This document shows, piece after piece, positions 36,481 to 44,929 of a stretch of 64,000 nt of DNA. The DNA comes from Burkholderia ambifaria AMMD (lineage in GTDB: Bacteria > Pseudomonadota > Gammaproteobacteria > Burkholderiales > Burkholderiaceae): assembly GCF_000203915.1 (NCBI RefSeq), contig NC_008392.1:744001-808000 (forward strand), written 5' to 3'. Position 1 is the first letter of the stretch. Every line of letters starts with the position of its first letter. The notes beneath the pieces are model-generated. The model had not been told where the DNA came from, did not search any database, and saw only the letters and a list, made by a program, of their open reading frames with translations. A program made the translations under genes and the position numbers.

Positions 36481-38241
36481 ATGACTTACGCGCATTCCGA
36501 TCACGCCCCGCAGAGCTTCTGGACCCGCTACGTGTGGAGCCAGGACCACAAGGTCATCGCCGTGCAGTACGCGCTGACGGCCATCGCCATCGGCCTCGTC
36601 GGCCTGGTGCTGTCGAACCTGATGCGGCTGCAGCTCGGCTTCCCGGGCAAGTTCGCGTTCATCGACGCGAACCACTACTACCAGTTCGTCACGATGCACG
36701 GGATGATCATGGTGATCTACCTGCTGACGGCGGTGTTCCTCGGCGGCTTCGGTAACTACCTGATCCCGCTGATGCTGGGCGCGCGCGACATGGTGTTCCC
36801 GTTCCTCAACATGCTGAGCTACTGGGTCTATCTGCTCGCCGTGCTGGTGCTGACCGCGAGCTTCTTCGTGCCGGGCGGACCGACCGGCGCGGGCTGGACG
36901 CTGTATCCGCCGCAGGCGATCCTGCCGGGCACGCCGGGCGTCGAATGGGGCATCGTGCTGATGCTGGTGTCGCTCGCGATCTTCATCGTCGCGGCGACGA
37001 TGGGCGGCCTGAACTACGTGACCACCACGCTGCAGGCGCGCACGCGCGGCATGACGCTGATGCGCATGCCGCTCACGGTGTGGGGCATCTTCACCGCGAC
37101 CATCATGGCGCTGCTGGCGTTTCCGGCGCTGTTCGTGTCGGCGGTGATGATGCTGTTCGACAAGACGCTCGGCACCAGCTTCTTCGTGCCCGCCGTGGTG
37201 TCGATGGGGCAGACGCTCAACCATGCCGGCGGCAGCCCGCTGCTGTTCCAGCACCTGTTCTGGTTCTTCGGGCATCCGGAGGTCTACATCGTCGCGCTGC
37301 CGGCGTTCGGCATCGCGTCGGACCTCATCAGCACGCATGCGCGCAAGAGCATCTTCGGCTACCGGATGATGGTGTGGGCGATCGTCATGATCGGCGCGCT
37401 GAGCTTCGTGGTCTGGGCCCACCACATGTTCATCGCCGGCATGAATCCGTACTTCGGCTTCTTCTTCGCCACCACGACGCTGATCATCGCAGTGCCAACG
37501 GCGCTGAAGGTCTACAACTGGGTGCTGACGCTGTGGCGCGGCGATATCCACCTGACCGTGCCGATGCTGTTCGCGATCGGCTTCATCAGCACCTTCGTGC
37601 TCGGCGGGTTGACCGGGCTGTTCCTCGGCAACGTGAGCGTGGACATTCCGCTGTCGAACACGTACTTCGTGGTCGCGCACTTCCATATGGTGATGGCCGT
37701 GTCGCCGATCCTGGTGGTATTCGGCGGCCTCTACCACTGGTATCCGCTGGTGACGGGCCGCATGCTGAACGACACGCTCGGGCGCCTGCACTTCTGGTTC
37801 ACGTTCGTCGGCACCTATGCGATCTACTTCCCGATGCACTATCTCGGCGTGCTCGGCATGCCACGACGCTATTACGCGTATGAAGGCTACAGCTTCATTC
37901 CGCATTCGGCGCAGACGCTCAACGCGTTCATCACCGTCGTGGCGCTGATCGTCGGCGTGGCGCAGTTGCTGTTCCTGTTCAACCTCGCATGGAGCCTCGT
38001 GCACGGCAAGCGTGCCGACGGCAACCCGTGGCGGGCCACCACGCTGGAATGGCAGACGCCGCAATCACCGCCCGCGCACGGCAACTGGGGCGCGGCGCTG
38101 CCGGTCGTCTATCGCTGGGCATACGAATACAGTCCGGCGGGGCAGGAGGAAGACTTCGTCCCGCAGAACCGGCCGCCCGCGACGGCGCCCGAGACCGCGC
38201 CGGCCCGGCCGACGCTTCACTCCGACGAGGCACACGAATGA
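36481..38241 (+). CDS. ctaD: Cytochrome c oxidase subunit I
   Basis: This 586-residue, 12-helix heme-copper oxidase catalytic subunit reduces O2 to water and pumps protons. Ligand motifs seen are TMHGMIMVIY (low-spin heme His), FWFFGHPEVYIVALPAFG (CuB His and the cross-linked Tyr), WAHHMFIAG (two CuB His) and VVAHFHMVM (heme a3 and a His). Length and order are normal. It follows ctaC by 13 bases and overlaps the next gene by ATGA. Confidence 0.97.
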   Translation: MTYAHSDHAPQSFWTRYVWSQDHKVIAVQYALTAIAIGLVGLVLSNLMRLQLGFPGKFAFIDANHYYQFVTMHGMIMVIYLLTAVFLGGFGNYLIPLMLGARDMVFPFLNMLSYWVYLLAVLVLTASFFVPGGPTGAGWTLYPPQAILPGTPGVEWGIVLMLVSLAIFIVAATMGGLNYVTTTLQARTRGMTLMRMPLTVWGIFTATIMALLAFPALFVSAVMMLFDKTLGTSFFVPAVVSMGQTLNHAGGSPLLFQHLFWFFGHPEVYIVALPAFGIASDLISTHARKSIFGYRMMVWAIVMIGALSFVVWAHHMFIAGMNPYFGFFFATTTLIIAVPTALKVYNWVLTLWRGDIHLTVPMLFAIGFISTFVLGGLTGLFLGNVSVDIPLSNTYFVVAHFHMVMAVSPILVVFGGLYHWYPLVTGRMLNDTLGRLHFWFTFVGTYAIYFPMHYLGVLGMPRRYYAYEGYSFIPHSAQTLNAFITVVALIVGVAQLLFLFNLAWSLVHGKRADGNPWRATTLEWQTPQSPPAHGNWGAALPVVYRWAYEYSPAGQEEDFVPQNRPPATAPETAPARPTLHSDEAHE

Positions 38242-38849
38242 CCACGCTGCCGCGCCCCTTCGGTCCCGACGCGCAATCGGTCTTGCCGAATGCGGGTCGC
38301 ACGGGCCTGATCGTTTTCATGGCGGTGGCCACGACGTTGTTTTCCTTGCTGCTGCTCGCCTATGGGATGCGCATGCGCGAGCCCGACTGGCAGCCGATTC
38401 CGCATCCGGTGCTGCTGTGGTGGAACACCGGTGCGCTGGTGCTGGCCAGCATCGCGATGCAGCGCGCCCGGCGGATGACTTTGCACCGCGCGGCGTGGCT
38501 GGTATCCGGCGGCGTGCTGGCGGCGCTGTTCGTGATCGGGCAACTGACCGCGTGGCGCGTGCTGGCCGCCGCCGGGCAGACCGTCAACGTCAATCCTTCG
38601 AACAGCTTCCTGTACCTGCTCACCGGCCTGCACGGACTGCATGTGCTGGGCGGGCTGGTGGCCTGGGTCGTCACGATCGCGCTTGTGCGGCGCGCGGACC
38701 CATTCCGGGCCCAGCGCGCCATTGCGCTGTGTGCGACTTACTGGCATTTCCTGCTGGCTGTCTGGCTCGTGCTGCTGGCGGCGATGTGGTGGATGACCCC
38801 CGCGATCGTCGCCGCCATCTGCGGGCCGCTGTATGGAGCCGCGCCATGA
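38238..38849 (+). CDS. Cytochrome oxidase subunit III-like protein (first of two)
   Basis: This 203-residue protein has five membrane helices and resembles subunit III: LIVFMAVATTLFSLLLLAYG, FLYLLTGLHGLHVLGGLVAW and CATYWHFLLAVWLVLLAAMWW. The LHGLHVLGG and YWHF motifs are the ones shared by COX3-type proteins. It overlaps both neighbours by ATGA. The next gene is a second subunit-III-like protein, so this one may be an additional assembly or accessory subunit. It is shorter than the second copy. Confidence 0.85.
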   Translation: MTTLPRPFGPDAQSVLPNAGRTGLIVFMAVATTLFSLLLLAYGMRMREPDWQPIPHPVLLWWNTGALVLASIAMQRARRMTLHRAAWLVSGGVLAALFVIGQLTAWRVLAAAGQTVNVNPSNSFLYLLTGLHGLHVLGGLVAWVVTIALVRRADPFRAQRAIALCATYWHFLLAVWLVLLAAMWWMTPAIVAAICGPLYGAAP

Positions 38850-39568
38850 CCGTGCCCACGCTCCCCACCGAATCGTCTGTCGGCGAATCGGCCGACATCG
38901 CCCCCACCGACGTCGGGCCCGACGGCTGGCGCGGTATCGTCACCGACTGGGCGGGCGACCGCGAAGCCTTCAAGGTGCCGTGGGGCAAGGCGATGATGTG
39001 GATCTTCCTGCTGTCGGACACCTTCGTCTTCAGCAGCTTCCTGATCGGCTACATGTCGGTGCGCATCTCGACCACCGCGCCGTGGCCCGATACGTCCAAG
39101 GTATTCGGGCTCACGGTGGGCGGCGTGGACGTGCCGTTGCTGCTGATCGCGATCATGACGTTCATCCTGATCAGCAGCAGCGGCACGATGGCGATGGCCG
39201 TCAACTTCGGCTACCGGCGCAACGCCAAACGCGCCGCCGTGCTGTTGCTGGCGACCGCGCTGCTGGGCGCGGCCTTCGTGTCGATGCAGGCGCTGGAATG
39301 GACGAAGCTGATCGTCCATGAAGGTATCCGCCCGTGGGGCAACCCGCTGGGCGCGGCGCAGTTCGGCGCGTGCTTCTTCACGATCACCGGGTTCCACGGC
39401 TTTCACGTGACCTGCGGCGTGATCTACCTGCTGCTGATCGCACGCAAGGTGCTGCAACCGGGGTTCACCGAGCACGGCAACTTCCAGATCGTCGAGATTG
39501 CAGGCCTGTACTGGCACTTCGTCGACCTGGTGTGGGTGTTCATCTTCGCGCTGTTCTACTTGTGGTGA
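38846..39568 (+). CDS. ctaE: Cytochrome c oxidase subunit III
   Basis: This 240-residue subunit III has a hydrophilic N-terminus of about 50 residues and five membrane helices. It contains FLLSDTFVFSSFLIGYMSV, ITGFHGFHVTCGVIYLLLI and IAGLYWHFVDLVWVFIFALF, which are close to the COX3 signature. Subunit III stabilises the catalytic core and proton uptake. The start overlaps the previous gene by ATGA. Having two subunit-III-type genes in one oxidase operon is unusual. Confidence 0.93.
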   Translation: MTVPTLPTESSVGESADIAPTDVGPDGWRGIVTDWAGDREAFKVPWGKAMMWIFLLSDTFVFSSFLIGYMSVRISTTAPWPDTSKVFGLTVGGVDVPLLLIAIMTFILISSSGTMAMAVNFGYRRNAKRAAVLLLATALLGAAFVSMQALEWTKLIVHEGIRPWGNPLGAAQFGACFFTITGFHGFHVTCGVIYLLLIARKVLQPGFTEHGNFQIVEIAGLYWHFVDLVWVFIFALFYLW

Positions 39569-39576
39569 GGCAGGCC

Positions 39577-39918
39577 ATGGACCACACCGATTCCGCCGAT
39601 CGACCCGACGCCGCGCACGGCCAGCAGCATCCGATCGGCGTCTACCTGAAGATCTGGGGCCTGCTGTTCGTTCTGAGCACGTTGTCGTATCTGGTGGACT
39701 ACTTCCACGTGCAGGGCGTGCTGCGCTGGGTGCTGATCGTCGTGCTGATGATCGCGAAGGCCGGGCTGATCGTGTCGATCTTCATGCACATGATGTGGGA
39801 GCGGCTGGCGCTCGTGTACGCGATCCTGGTACCACCGCTATGCCTGCTGGTGCTCATGGTGCTGATGGCCGCCGAAGCGCATCACACGTTCGGCATGCGG
39901 GCACTCTTCTTTCACTGA
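39577..39918 (+). CDS. Cytochrome oxidase subunit IV-like protein
   Basis: This 113-residue protein has three membrane helices and a His-containing N-terminus, in the CtaF/CyoD-like subunit IV family: IGVYLKIWGLLFVLSTLSYL, VLIVVLMIAKAGLIVSIFMH and ALVYAILVPPLCLLVLMVLM. The KAGLIVxxFMH pattern is typical. GAGGCAGG lies upstream of the ATG at 39577. It closes the set of oxidase subunits and is followed by the HiPIP gene. Confidence 0.88.
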   Translation: MDHTDSADRPDAAHGQQHPIGVYLKIWGLLFVLSTLSYLVDYFHVQGVLRWVLIVVLMIAKAGLIVSIFMHMMWERLALVYAILVPPLCLLVLMVLMAAEAHHTFGMRALFFH

Positions 39919-39948
39919 TTCCCGGGCATCCGTTCGAGGGAGACTCTC

Positions 39949-40263
39949 ATGAAATTTTCACGCCGACGTTTCATTACAGCCACCACCGTGCTGGCTTCCG
40001 CGCTGGCCGTGGGCCGTCGCGCGGCGGCGGCGGATGCCGTTGTCGTGCAGGAATCCGATGCAAACGCGCAGGCGCTCGGCTACAAGACGGACGCGAGCCG
40101 GGTCGACCGTAAGAAATTCCCGAAATTTCAGCCGGGCGAGGCCTGTGCGAATTGCCAGTTCTACCAGGGCAAGGCCGATGCCGCGATGGCGCCGTGCGCC
40201 ATTTTCGGCGGCAAGCAGGTCAATGCGAAAGGCTGGTGCAGCGCCTATGCAAAAAAGGCGTAG
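39949..40263 (+). CDS. High-potential iron-sulfur protein (HiPIP)
   Basis: This 104-residue precursor begins with a twin-arginine-type signal (SRRRFITATTVLASALA), so it is probably exported folded with its 4Fe-4S cluster. Mature cysteines CANCQF, APCAIF and GWCSAYAKK give the four-Cys pattern of HiPIPs. HiPIPs carry single electrons in the periplasm and can donate directly to caa3-type oxidases, so its place at the end of the oxidase operon is meaningful. GGGAGA precedes the ATG. Confidence 0.95.
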   Translation: MKFSRRRFITATTVLASALAVGRRAAAADAVVVQESDANAQALGYKTDASRVDRKKFPKFQPGEACANCQFYQGKADAAMAPCAIFGGKQVNAKGWCSAYAKKA

Positions 40264-40387
40264 CGAGCAGGGATGCCCGCGCGGCGCACCGGAGCGAGCA
40301 CATACAATGTGAGCGTTCGTCGGCCTGCGCTTCGCCATGACCTGGGTGACGCGCGGGCCGCTCCGCCCGCGACCCGCCAAGGCCATC

Positions 40388-41302
40388 ATGGAAATCAAAT
40401 GGATCGAGGACTTCCTCGCGCTCGCTCAATATCAAAGCTTTTCCCGTGCGGCTGAATTTCGCAACGTCACGCAGTCGGGCTTCAGCCGTCGTATCCAGTC
40501 GCTCGAGCAGTGGATCGGCGCGGAGCTGATCGACCGCAGCAGCTTTCCGCCGGTGCTGACGCCGGCGGGCCGGCTGTTTCGCGAGACGGCCGAGGACGTG
40601 CTCAGCCGCCTGTTCGACACGCGGGCCATCATCCGCACCGAGCAACGGATTGCCGGCAAGAGCCTGCAGATCGCCGCGGGCCACACGATCGCGCTGAGTT
40701 TCCTGCCGGGCTGGCTCAAGGCGCTCGCCCCGCATTTTGGCGAAGTGCGGGCGCGCGTGATTCCGACCAACGTCCATGACTCGATCCTGATGCTCGTCAA
40801 CGGCAACTGCGAGCTGATGTTTGCCTATCACCATCCCGAGCTGCCGCTCCATCTCGACCCGGCGAAGTACGCGCACCTGACGGTCGGCCTCGACACGTTG
40901 ATGCCGGCATGCCGGCCGAACCGGCGCTCGGCCCCCGCGTTTCGCCTGCCCGGAACGAAGCAGACCCCGCTGCCGCTGATCTCCTATACGGAAACCAGCT
41001 ACTTCGGCCGGTGTCTCGCGCTGCTGCTCGGTCGCGCCCCCGATACGCCCGCGCTGCAACTGCATTACGAGTCGGACATGGCCGAGGTGCTGAAGAAACT
41101 CGTGATGGAAGGTGAGGGCATCGCGTGGCTGCCCCGCAGCGCCATCGCCGCCGAGCTGGCGGCCGGCGAACTCGTCCCGGCCGGGCCCGCGGCGTGGAAT
41201 CTCGAAGTCGAGCTGCGCGTGTATCGCGACGTGTCCAATCGCAGTGAATTCCTCGACACGCTGTGGCAGCACCTGCGCGAGGCGCCTTCCCGGCTCGGCT
41301 GA
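40388..41302 (+). CDS. LysR-family regulator, HypT-like N-terminus
   Basis: This 304-residue LysR-type regulator has the N-terminal winged helix MEIKWIEDFLALAQYQSFSR followed by AAEFRNVTQSGFSRRIQSLE. The QSGFSRRI form of the recognition helix is reminiscent of HypT/YjiE relatives. The C-terminal effector domain carries LVNGNCELMFAYHH and GEGIAWLPRSAIA. ATG at 40388 is chosen; the longer frame from 40337 adds basic residues only. A small hairpin (CGCGGGC/GCCCGCG) lies in the leader at 40352-40371. It probably controls the symporter and racemase genes immediately downstream. Confidence 0.9.
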   Translation: MEIKWIEDFLALAQYQSFSRAAEFRNVTQSGFSRRIQSLEQWIGAELIDRSSFPPVLTPAGRLFRETAEDVLSRLFDTRAIIRTEQRIAGKSLQIAAGHTIALSFLPGWLKALAPHFGEVRARVIPTNVHDSILMLVNGNCELMFAYHHPELPLHLDPAKYAHLTVGLDTLMPACRPNRRSAPAFRLPGTKQTPLPLISYTETSYFGRCLALLLGRAPDTPALQLHYESDMAEVLKKLVMEGEGIAWLPRSAIAAELAAGELVPAGPAAWNLEVELRVYRDVSNRSEFLDTLWQHLREAPSRLG

Positions 41303-41485
41303 GTCGGGGTTTTCCCGCCTTATGCGGCGCTCGCATACCGCCATGTTGCACCGGCATCACGGTTTTATCGACCGTCCCTACCATTCGTTCCAACGGCAAT
41401 CGTGACGCGTGACCGGCGTCGCGCGGCCTTCTTCGCAGCGCTCGTTCGCCTTCGGCGGCAGGGCGCCACCCAAGGACGAATGGAC

Positions 41486-42760
41486 ATGAAAAATCGCCTT
41501 ACCTTCAGCATTGCAGTCGGCATGATCCTCGGTGTCGTCGCCGGTTATGCGTGCCACACCCACATCACGGATCCGGCCACGCTCAAAACCGTCGCCGGCT
41601 ATTTCTCGATCGTCACCGACATCTTCCTGCGCCTGATCAAGATGATCATCGCGCCGCTGGTGTTCGTCACGCTCGTGTCCGGCCTGGCCGGCATGGACAG
41701 CGGCGAGGACGTCGGCCGCATCGGCCTGCGCTCGATCGGATGGTTCGTCTGCGCGTCGCTGATTTCGTTGAGCCTCGGCCTCGTCATGGCCAATGCGCTG
41801 CAGCCGGGCGCCGGCCTGAACCTCGTGGCATCCGCCGGCGAGGTCGGCACCGGCCTGAATACCGCCGCGCTGAACGCGCGGGACGTGATCACGCATGCAT
41901 TCCCGACCAGCCTGCTCGACGCGATGGCGCGCAACGACATCCTGCAGATCCTGGTGTTCTCGGTCTTTCTCGGCATCGGGCTGAGCGCGCTGAAGCACGA
42001 CAAGCGGGTCGGCGTCGTGATCCAGTCGATCGACGGCATGGTGCCGGTGATGCTGCGCCTGACCAACTACGTGATGCGCGCGGCGCCGCTCGGCGTATTC
42101 GGTGCGATCGCCGCGTCGGTCACGCTGCGCGGGCTCGACGTGATCTATACGTACGGCAAGCTGATCGGCGCGTTCTACCTCGGCTTGCTCGTCCTCTGGA
42201 CGTTGCTGATCGGCGCCGGCTACGTGTTTCTCGGGCGACGCGTCGGCAGCCTGCTGAAGGCCGTGCGCGAACCCGCGCTGATCGCCTTCTCGACCGCGAG
42301 CAGCGAGGCCGCCTATCCGCGCCTGACCGAGCAGCTCGAGCGGTTCGGCGTGGACAAGAAGGTGGTGGGCTTCACGCTGCCGCTCGGTTACGCGTTCAAT
42401 CTGGACGGTTCGATGATGTATCAGGCGTTTGCCGCGATCTTCATCGCGCAGGCGTTCGGCGTGCACATGCCGGTGTCGGAGCAGGTGTTCATGTTGCTGG
42501 TGCTGATGTTGAGCAGCAAGGGGATGGCGAGCGTGCCGCGCGGCTCGGTGGTCGTGGTCGCGGCGGTCGCGCCGATGTTCCATCTGCCGGTGGCCGGCGT
42601 CGCGATGATTCTCGCGATCGACCAGATTCTCGACATGGGCCGCACGATGACGAACGTGATCGGCAACAGCGTGGCGACGGCGGTGATCGCGAAGTGGGAG
42701 AGCCGGCGCGCGGCGAAGTCGCAAGCCGCCGCCGTATTCGATCAGCCGGAGAGTGCGTGA
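41486..42760 (+). CDS. Dicarboxylate/amino acid:cation symporter (DctA/GltP family)
   Basis: This 424-residue inner-membrane transporter of the DAACS family takes up C4-dicarboxylates, aspartate or glutamate with H+ or Na+. Signature regions are LIKMIIAPLVFVTLVSGLAG, AFSTASSEAAYPRL (the serine-rich hairpin), LPLGYAFNLDGSMMYQAF and LMLSSKGMASVPRGS, with MGRTMTNVIGNSVAT near the end. ATG at 41486 has AAGGA at suitable distance. It overlaps the racemase gene as TGATG, so uptake and racemisation of Asp/Glu-type substrates are likely coupled. Confidence 0.94.
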   Translation: MKNRLTFSIAVGMILGVVAGYACHTHITDPATLKTVAGYFSIVTDIFLRLIKMIIAPLVFVTLVSGLAGMDSGEDVGRIGLRSIGWFVCASLISLSLGLVMANALQPGAGLNLVASAGEVGTGLNTAALNARDVITHAFPTSLLDAMARNDILQILVFSVFLGIGLSALKHDKRVGVVIQSIDGMVPVMLRLTNYVMRAAPLGVFGAIAASVTLRGLDVIYTYGKLIGAFYLGLLVLWTLLIGAGYVFLGRRVGSLLKAVREPALIAFSTASSEAAYPRLTEQLERFGVDKKVVGFTLPLGYAFNLDGSMMYQAFAAIFIAQAFGVHMPVSEQVFMLLVLMLSSKGMASVPRGSVVVVAAVAPMFHLPVAGVAMILAIDQILDMGRTMTNVIGNSVATAVIAKWESRRAAKSQAAAVFDQPESA

Positions 42761-44214
42761 TGCTTACGGATCGCGTGACTGCGCGGCGCAAGTTCGGCGT
42801 GGTCGGCGGCCTCGGGCCGCTGGGCAGTGCCGACGTGTTCTTCAAGATGGTGAAGGCGACGCCTGCGTCGTCCGACGACGAGCACGTCGACATGATTTTC
42901 GAGCAATACCCGTTCAAGGGCGCGGGGTCGGGAAGTGCGGCGACCATCGAACGCAAGCTGTACGTGTTCGACCTGATCCGCGCGTTCGAGAAGCGGGGTG
43001 TGACGACGGTCGTGCTGCCGTGCTTTCTGAGCCACACGTTCATCGACGAGCTGAAGGCGAACACGCGCCTGCCGATCGTGGATATCGTCGAAGCGGTGCG
43101 CAGCCATGTGCGGCGCAAGTATCCCGACGCGACGCGCATCGGTGTGCTGGCGTCCGACTACGTGCGCGGCAAGCGACTCTTCGAAGCGTATTTCCCGACG
43201 CCGCAGTTCGAAGTCGTCCATCCGCGGCCGTGCGACGGGATCGATCTCGTGACGGAGGCCATCTACGGCGCCGACGGCATCAAGCGCGGCAATCTTCGTG
43301 GCCGTCCGGTCGAGCTGTTGCGTCGTGCGTGCGAGGACCTTGCCGATCAGGGCGTGCAGGTGATCGTTCCCGGCCTGACCGAGATCGCGCTGGTCGCCGA
43401 TGAAATCGGGCCGCAGCGCGTGCCGCTCGTGGATTCGAATCTCGCGTATGCGCAGTACGCGGTGACCGGGCAATCTGGTTGGCGCGCGGCAACGTTCAAG
43501 ATCGGCGTGGTCGGCGGCGTCGGCCCGGCGGCGACCGTCGATTTTCTGGACAAGATCGTGCGCAACACGCCGGCGTCGCGCGATCAGGACCATATCAAGC
43601 TATTGGTCGAACAGAATCCGCAGATTCCCGATCGAACCGAGAACCTGGTGGGCGCCGGCGCGGATCCGACGATCTCCTTGTACGCGACCTGCAAGAAACT
43701 CGAGGACGGCGATGCCGACATCATCGCGATTCCGTGCAACACCGCGCATGCGTTCGTCGAGCGGATTCAGCCTTGGCTCCGCATTCCGATCGTCAATATG
43801 CTGAGCGTCACGGTCGCCCACCTACGCGACACCTATCCTGCGCTGCAGGAGGTCGGCGTGCTGGCCACGTCCGGCACGATCGAAAGCGGGGTCTACCGGA
43901 AGGCGCTGGAATCGCAGGGACTCCGGCAAGTCGCGCCGGCGCCGGCGTTGCAGGCGCGCGTGATGGAAGCGATCTACGGCGCGCAGGGTGTCAAGGCCGG
44001 CTTCACGACCGGACAGTGCGAGGAAGATATCGGCGCGGCGATCGACGCGTTGATGGACGAAGGCGTGAGCGTGATCGTGCTCGGCTGTACCGAACTGCCG
44101 ATCCTGCTGCCGGGCGACGAATATGTCGGGCGGAACGGGCGCCGCGCGACGCTCGTCGATCCGACCGACGTGCTTGCGCGCACGTGCATTGCGCATGCAA
44201 TGGCGGCGAGGTAG
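42760..44214 (+). CDS. Double-domain aspartate/glutamate racemase
   Basis: This 484-residue protein is two Asp/Glu racemase domains in tandem (about 1-235 and 245-484), where usual family members have one domain of about 230-250 residues. Both start with a GVVGG motif (KFGVVGGLGPLGSADVF and KIGVVGGVGPAATVDFL). In the second domain both catalytic cysteines are present (IPCNTAHAF and VLGCTELPIL). In the first domain, the first Cys is present (VLPCFLSHTF) but the second motif reads VPGLTEIALV, without Cys. The first half is therefore probably not a standard racemase. It is co-transcribed with the symporter. Confidence 0.88.
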   Translation: MLTDRVTARRKFGVVGGLGPLGSADVFFKMVKATPASSDDEHVDMIFEQYPFKGAGSGSAATIERKLYVFDLIRAFEKRGVTTVVLPCFLSHTFIDELKANTRLPIVDIVEAVRSHVRRKYPDATRIGVLASDYVRGKRLFEAYFPTPQFEVVHPRPCDGIDLVTEAIYGADGIKRGNLRGRPVELLRRACEDLADQGVQVIVPGLTEIALVADEIGPQRVPLVDSNLAYAQYAVTGQSGWRAATFKIGVVGGVGPAATVDFLDKIVRNTPASRDQDHIKLLVEQNPQIPDRTENLVGAGADPTISLYATCKKLEDGDADIIAIPCNTAHAFVERIQPWLRIPIVNMLSVTVAHLRDTYPALQEVGVLATSGTIESGVYRKALESQGLRQVAPAPALQARVMEAIYGAQGVKAGFTTGQCEEDIGAAIDALMDEGVSVIVLGCTELPILLPGDEYVGRNGRRATLVDPTDVLARTCIAHAMAAR

Positions 44215-44399
44215 CACGCGCAGGTCCGTTCCAATGCGCGGCAACGCGTTCCGACGAACCGGATCGCGCAGAACCCGACCACCCCGCAGTCGCAGGTCGG
44301 CGAAGTGAGCGTCGCTACCAGATCACCGGCTCCAACCCGAGCACCCGTTACGATGTTCCTCACAAGCCGGACGGCGGACGACCGACTGGCGCGCGATAG

Positions 44400-44870
44400 T
44401 CAAACCGCCTGACCTTGCAGGTGTTCCGCTTCCTTGCTGCGCGCCGCCGCGGTCGTGGGCATGACGACCGCGGTACCTTCCACCACGATCAGCCCATTCA
44501 CTTCGCATCGGGTTTCCAGCACGACGCGCCGCCGGTTCGCGACGACCTCCTTGACGGTCACGGTCGCACAAACCGTTTCACCGAGCTTCACCGGGCGCCG
44601 GAATTGCAGATCCTGCGACAGATAGATCGAGCCGGGGCCGGGCAGGCGCATGGCAATGGCGGCCGATATCACGGACGCCGACAACATGCCGTGCGCGATG
44701 CGGCCGCCGAATCGTGTGCGACTGGCGTAGGCGTCATCGAGATGCACGGGATTCCGATCGCCGGAGGCGCTCGCGAACAGGAAGATGTCGCGCTCGGATA
44801 GCGTCTTCGTGAAGCTTGCGCTCATGCCGGGTATCAAGTCTTCGAGGTCGTATCCACCTTCGTCGTTCAT
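44400..44870 (-). CDS. MaoC-family (R)-enoyl-CoA hydratase-like protein
   Basis: This 156-residue hot-dog-fold protein has the MaoC signature: FASASGDRNPVHLDDAYA with its catalytic Asp/His pair, followed by RFGGRIAHGMLSASVISA. These proteins hydrate or dehydrate enoyl thioesters. The ATG at 44870 has AGGAG upstream; the longer frame to 44933 would overlap the upstream gene. It is downstream of the triple CMD-like gene on the same strand. In this acyl/polyketide locus it could process a beta-hydroxyacyl or enoyl thioester. Confidence 0.88.
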   Translation of the reverse strand: MNDEGGYDLEDLIPGMSASFTKTLSERDIFLFASASGDRNPVHLDDAYASRTRFGGRIAHGMLSASVISAAIAMRLPGPGSIYLSQDLQFRRPVKLGETVCATVTVKEVVANRRRVVLETRCEVNGLIVVEGTAVVMPTTAAARSKEAEHLQGQAV

Positions 44871-44929
44871 CGTCTGCTCCTGTGTCGTTCGTACTGCGTG
44901 GCGTTGACGGCATCGCGCGCCGTCATCTG

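Noticed and set aside
38012..39568. 518-residue fused oxidase protein
   Set aside because: Its first half is a wrong-frame reading of the upstream subunit-III-like gene; the true subunit III starts at 38846.
41551..44214. 887-residue racemase with a long N-terminal extension
   Set aside because: The extension is a shadow of the symporter gene; the ATG at 42760 overlaps the symporter stop and begins the racemase fold.
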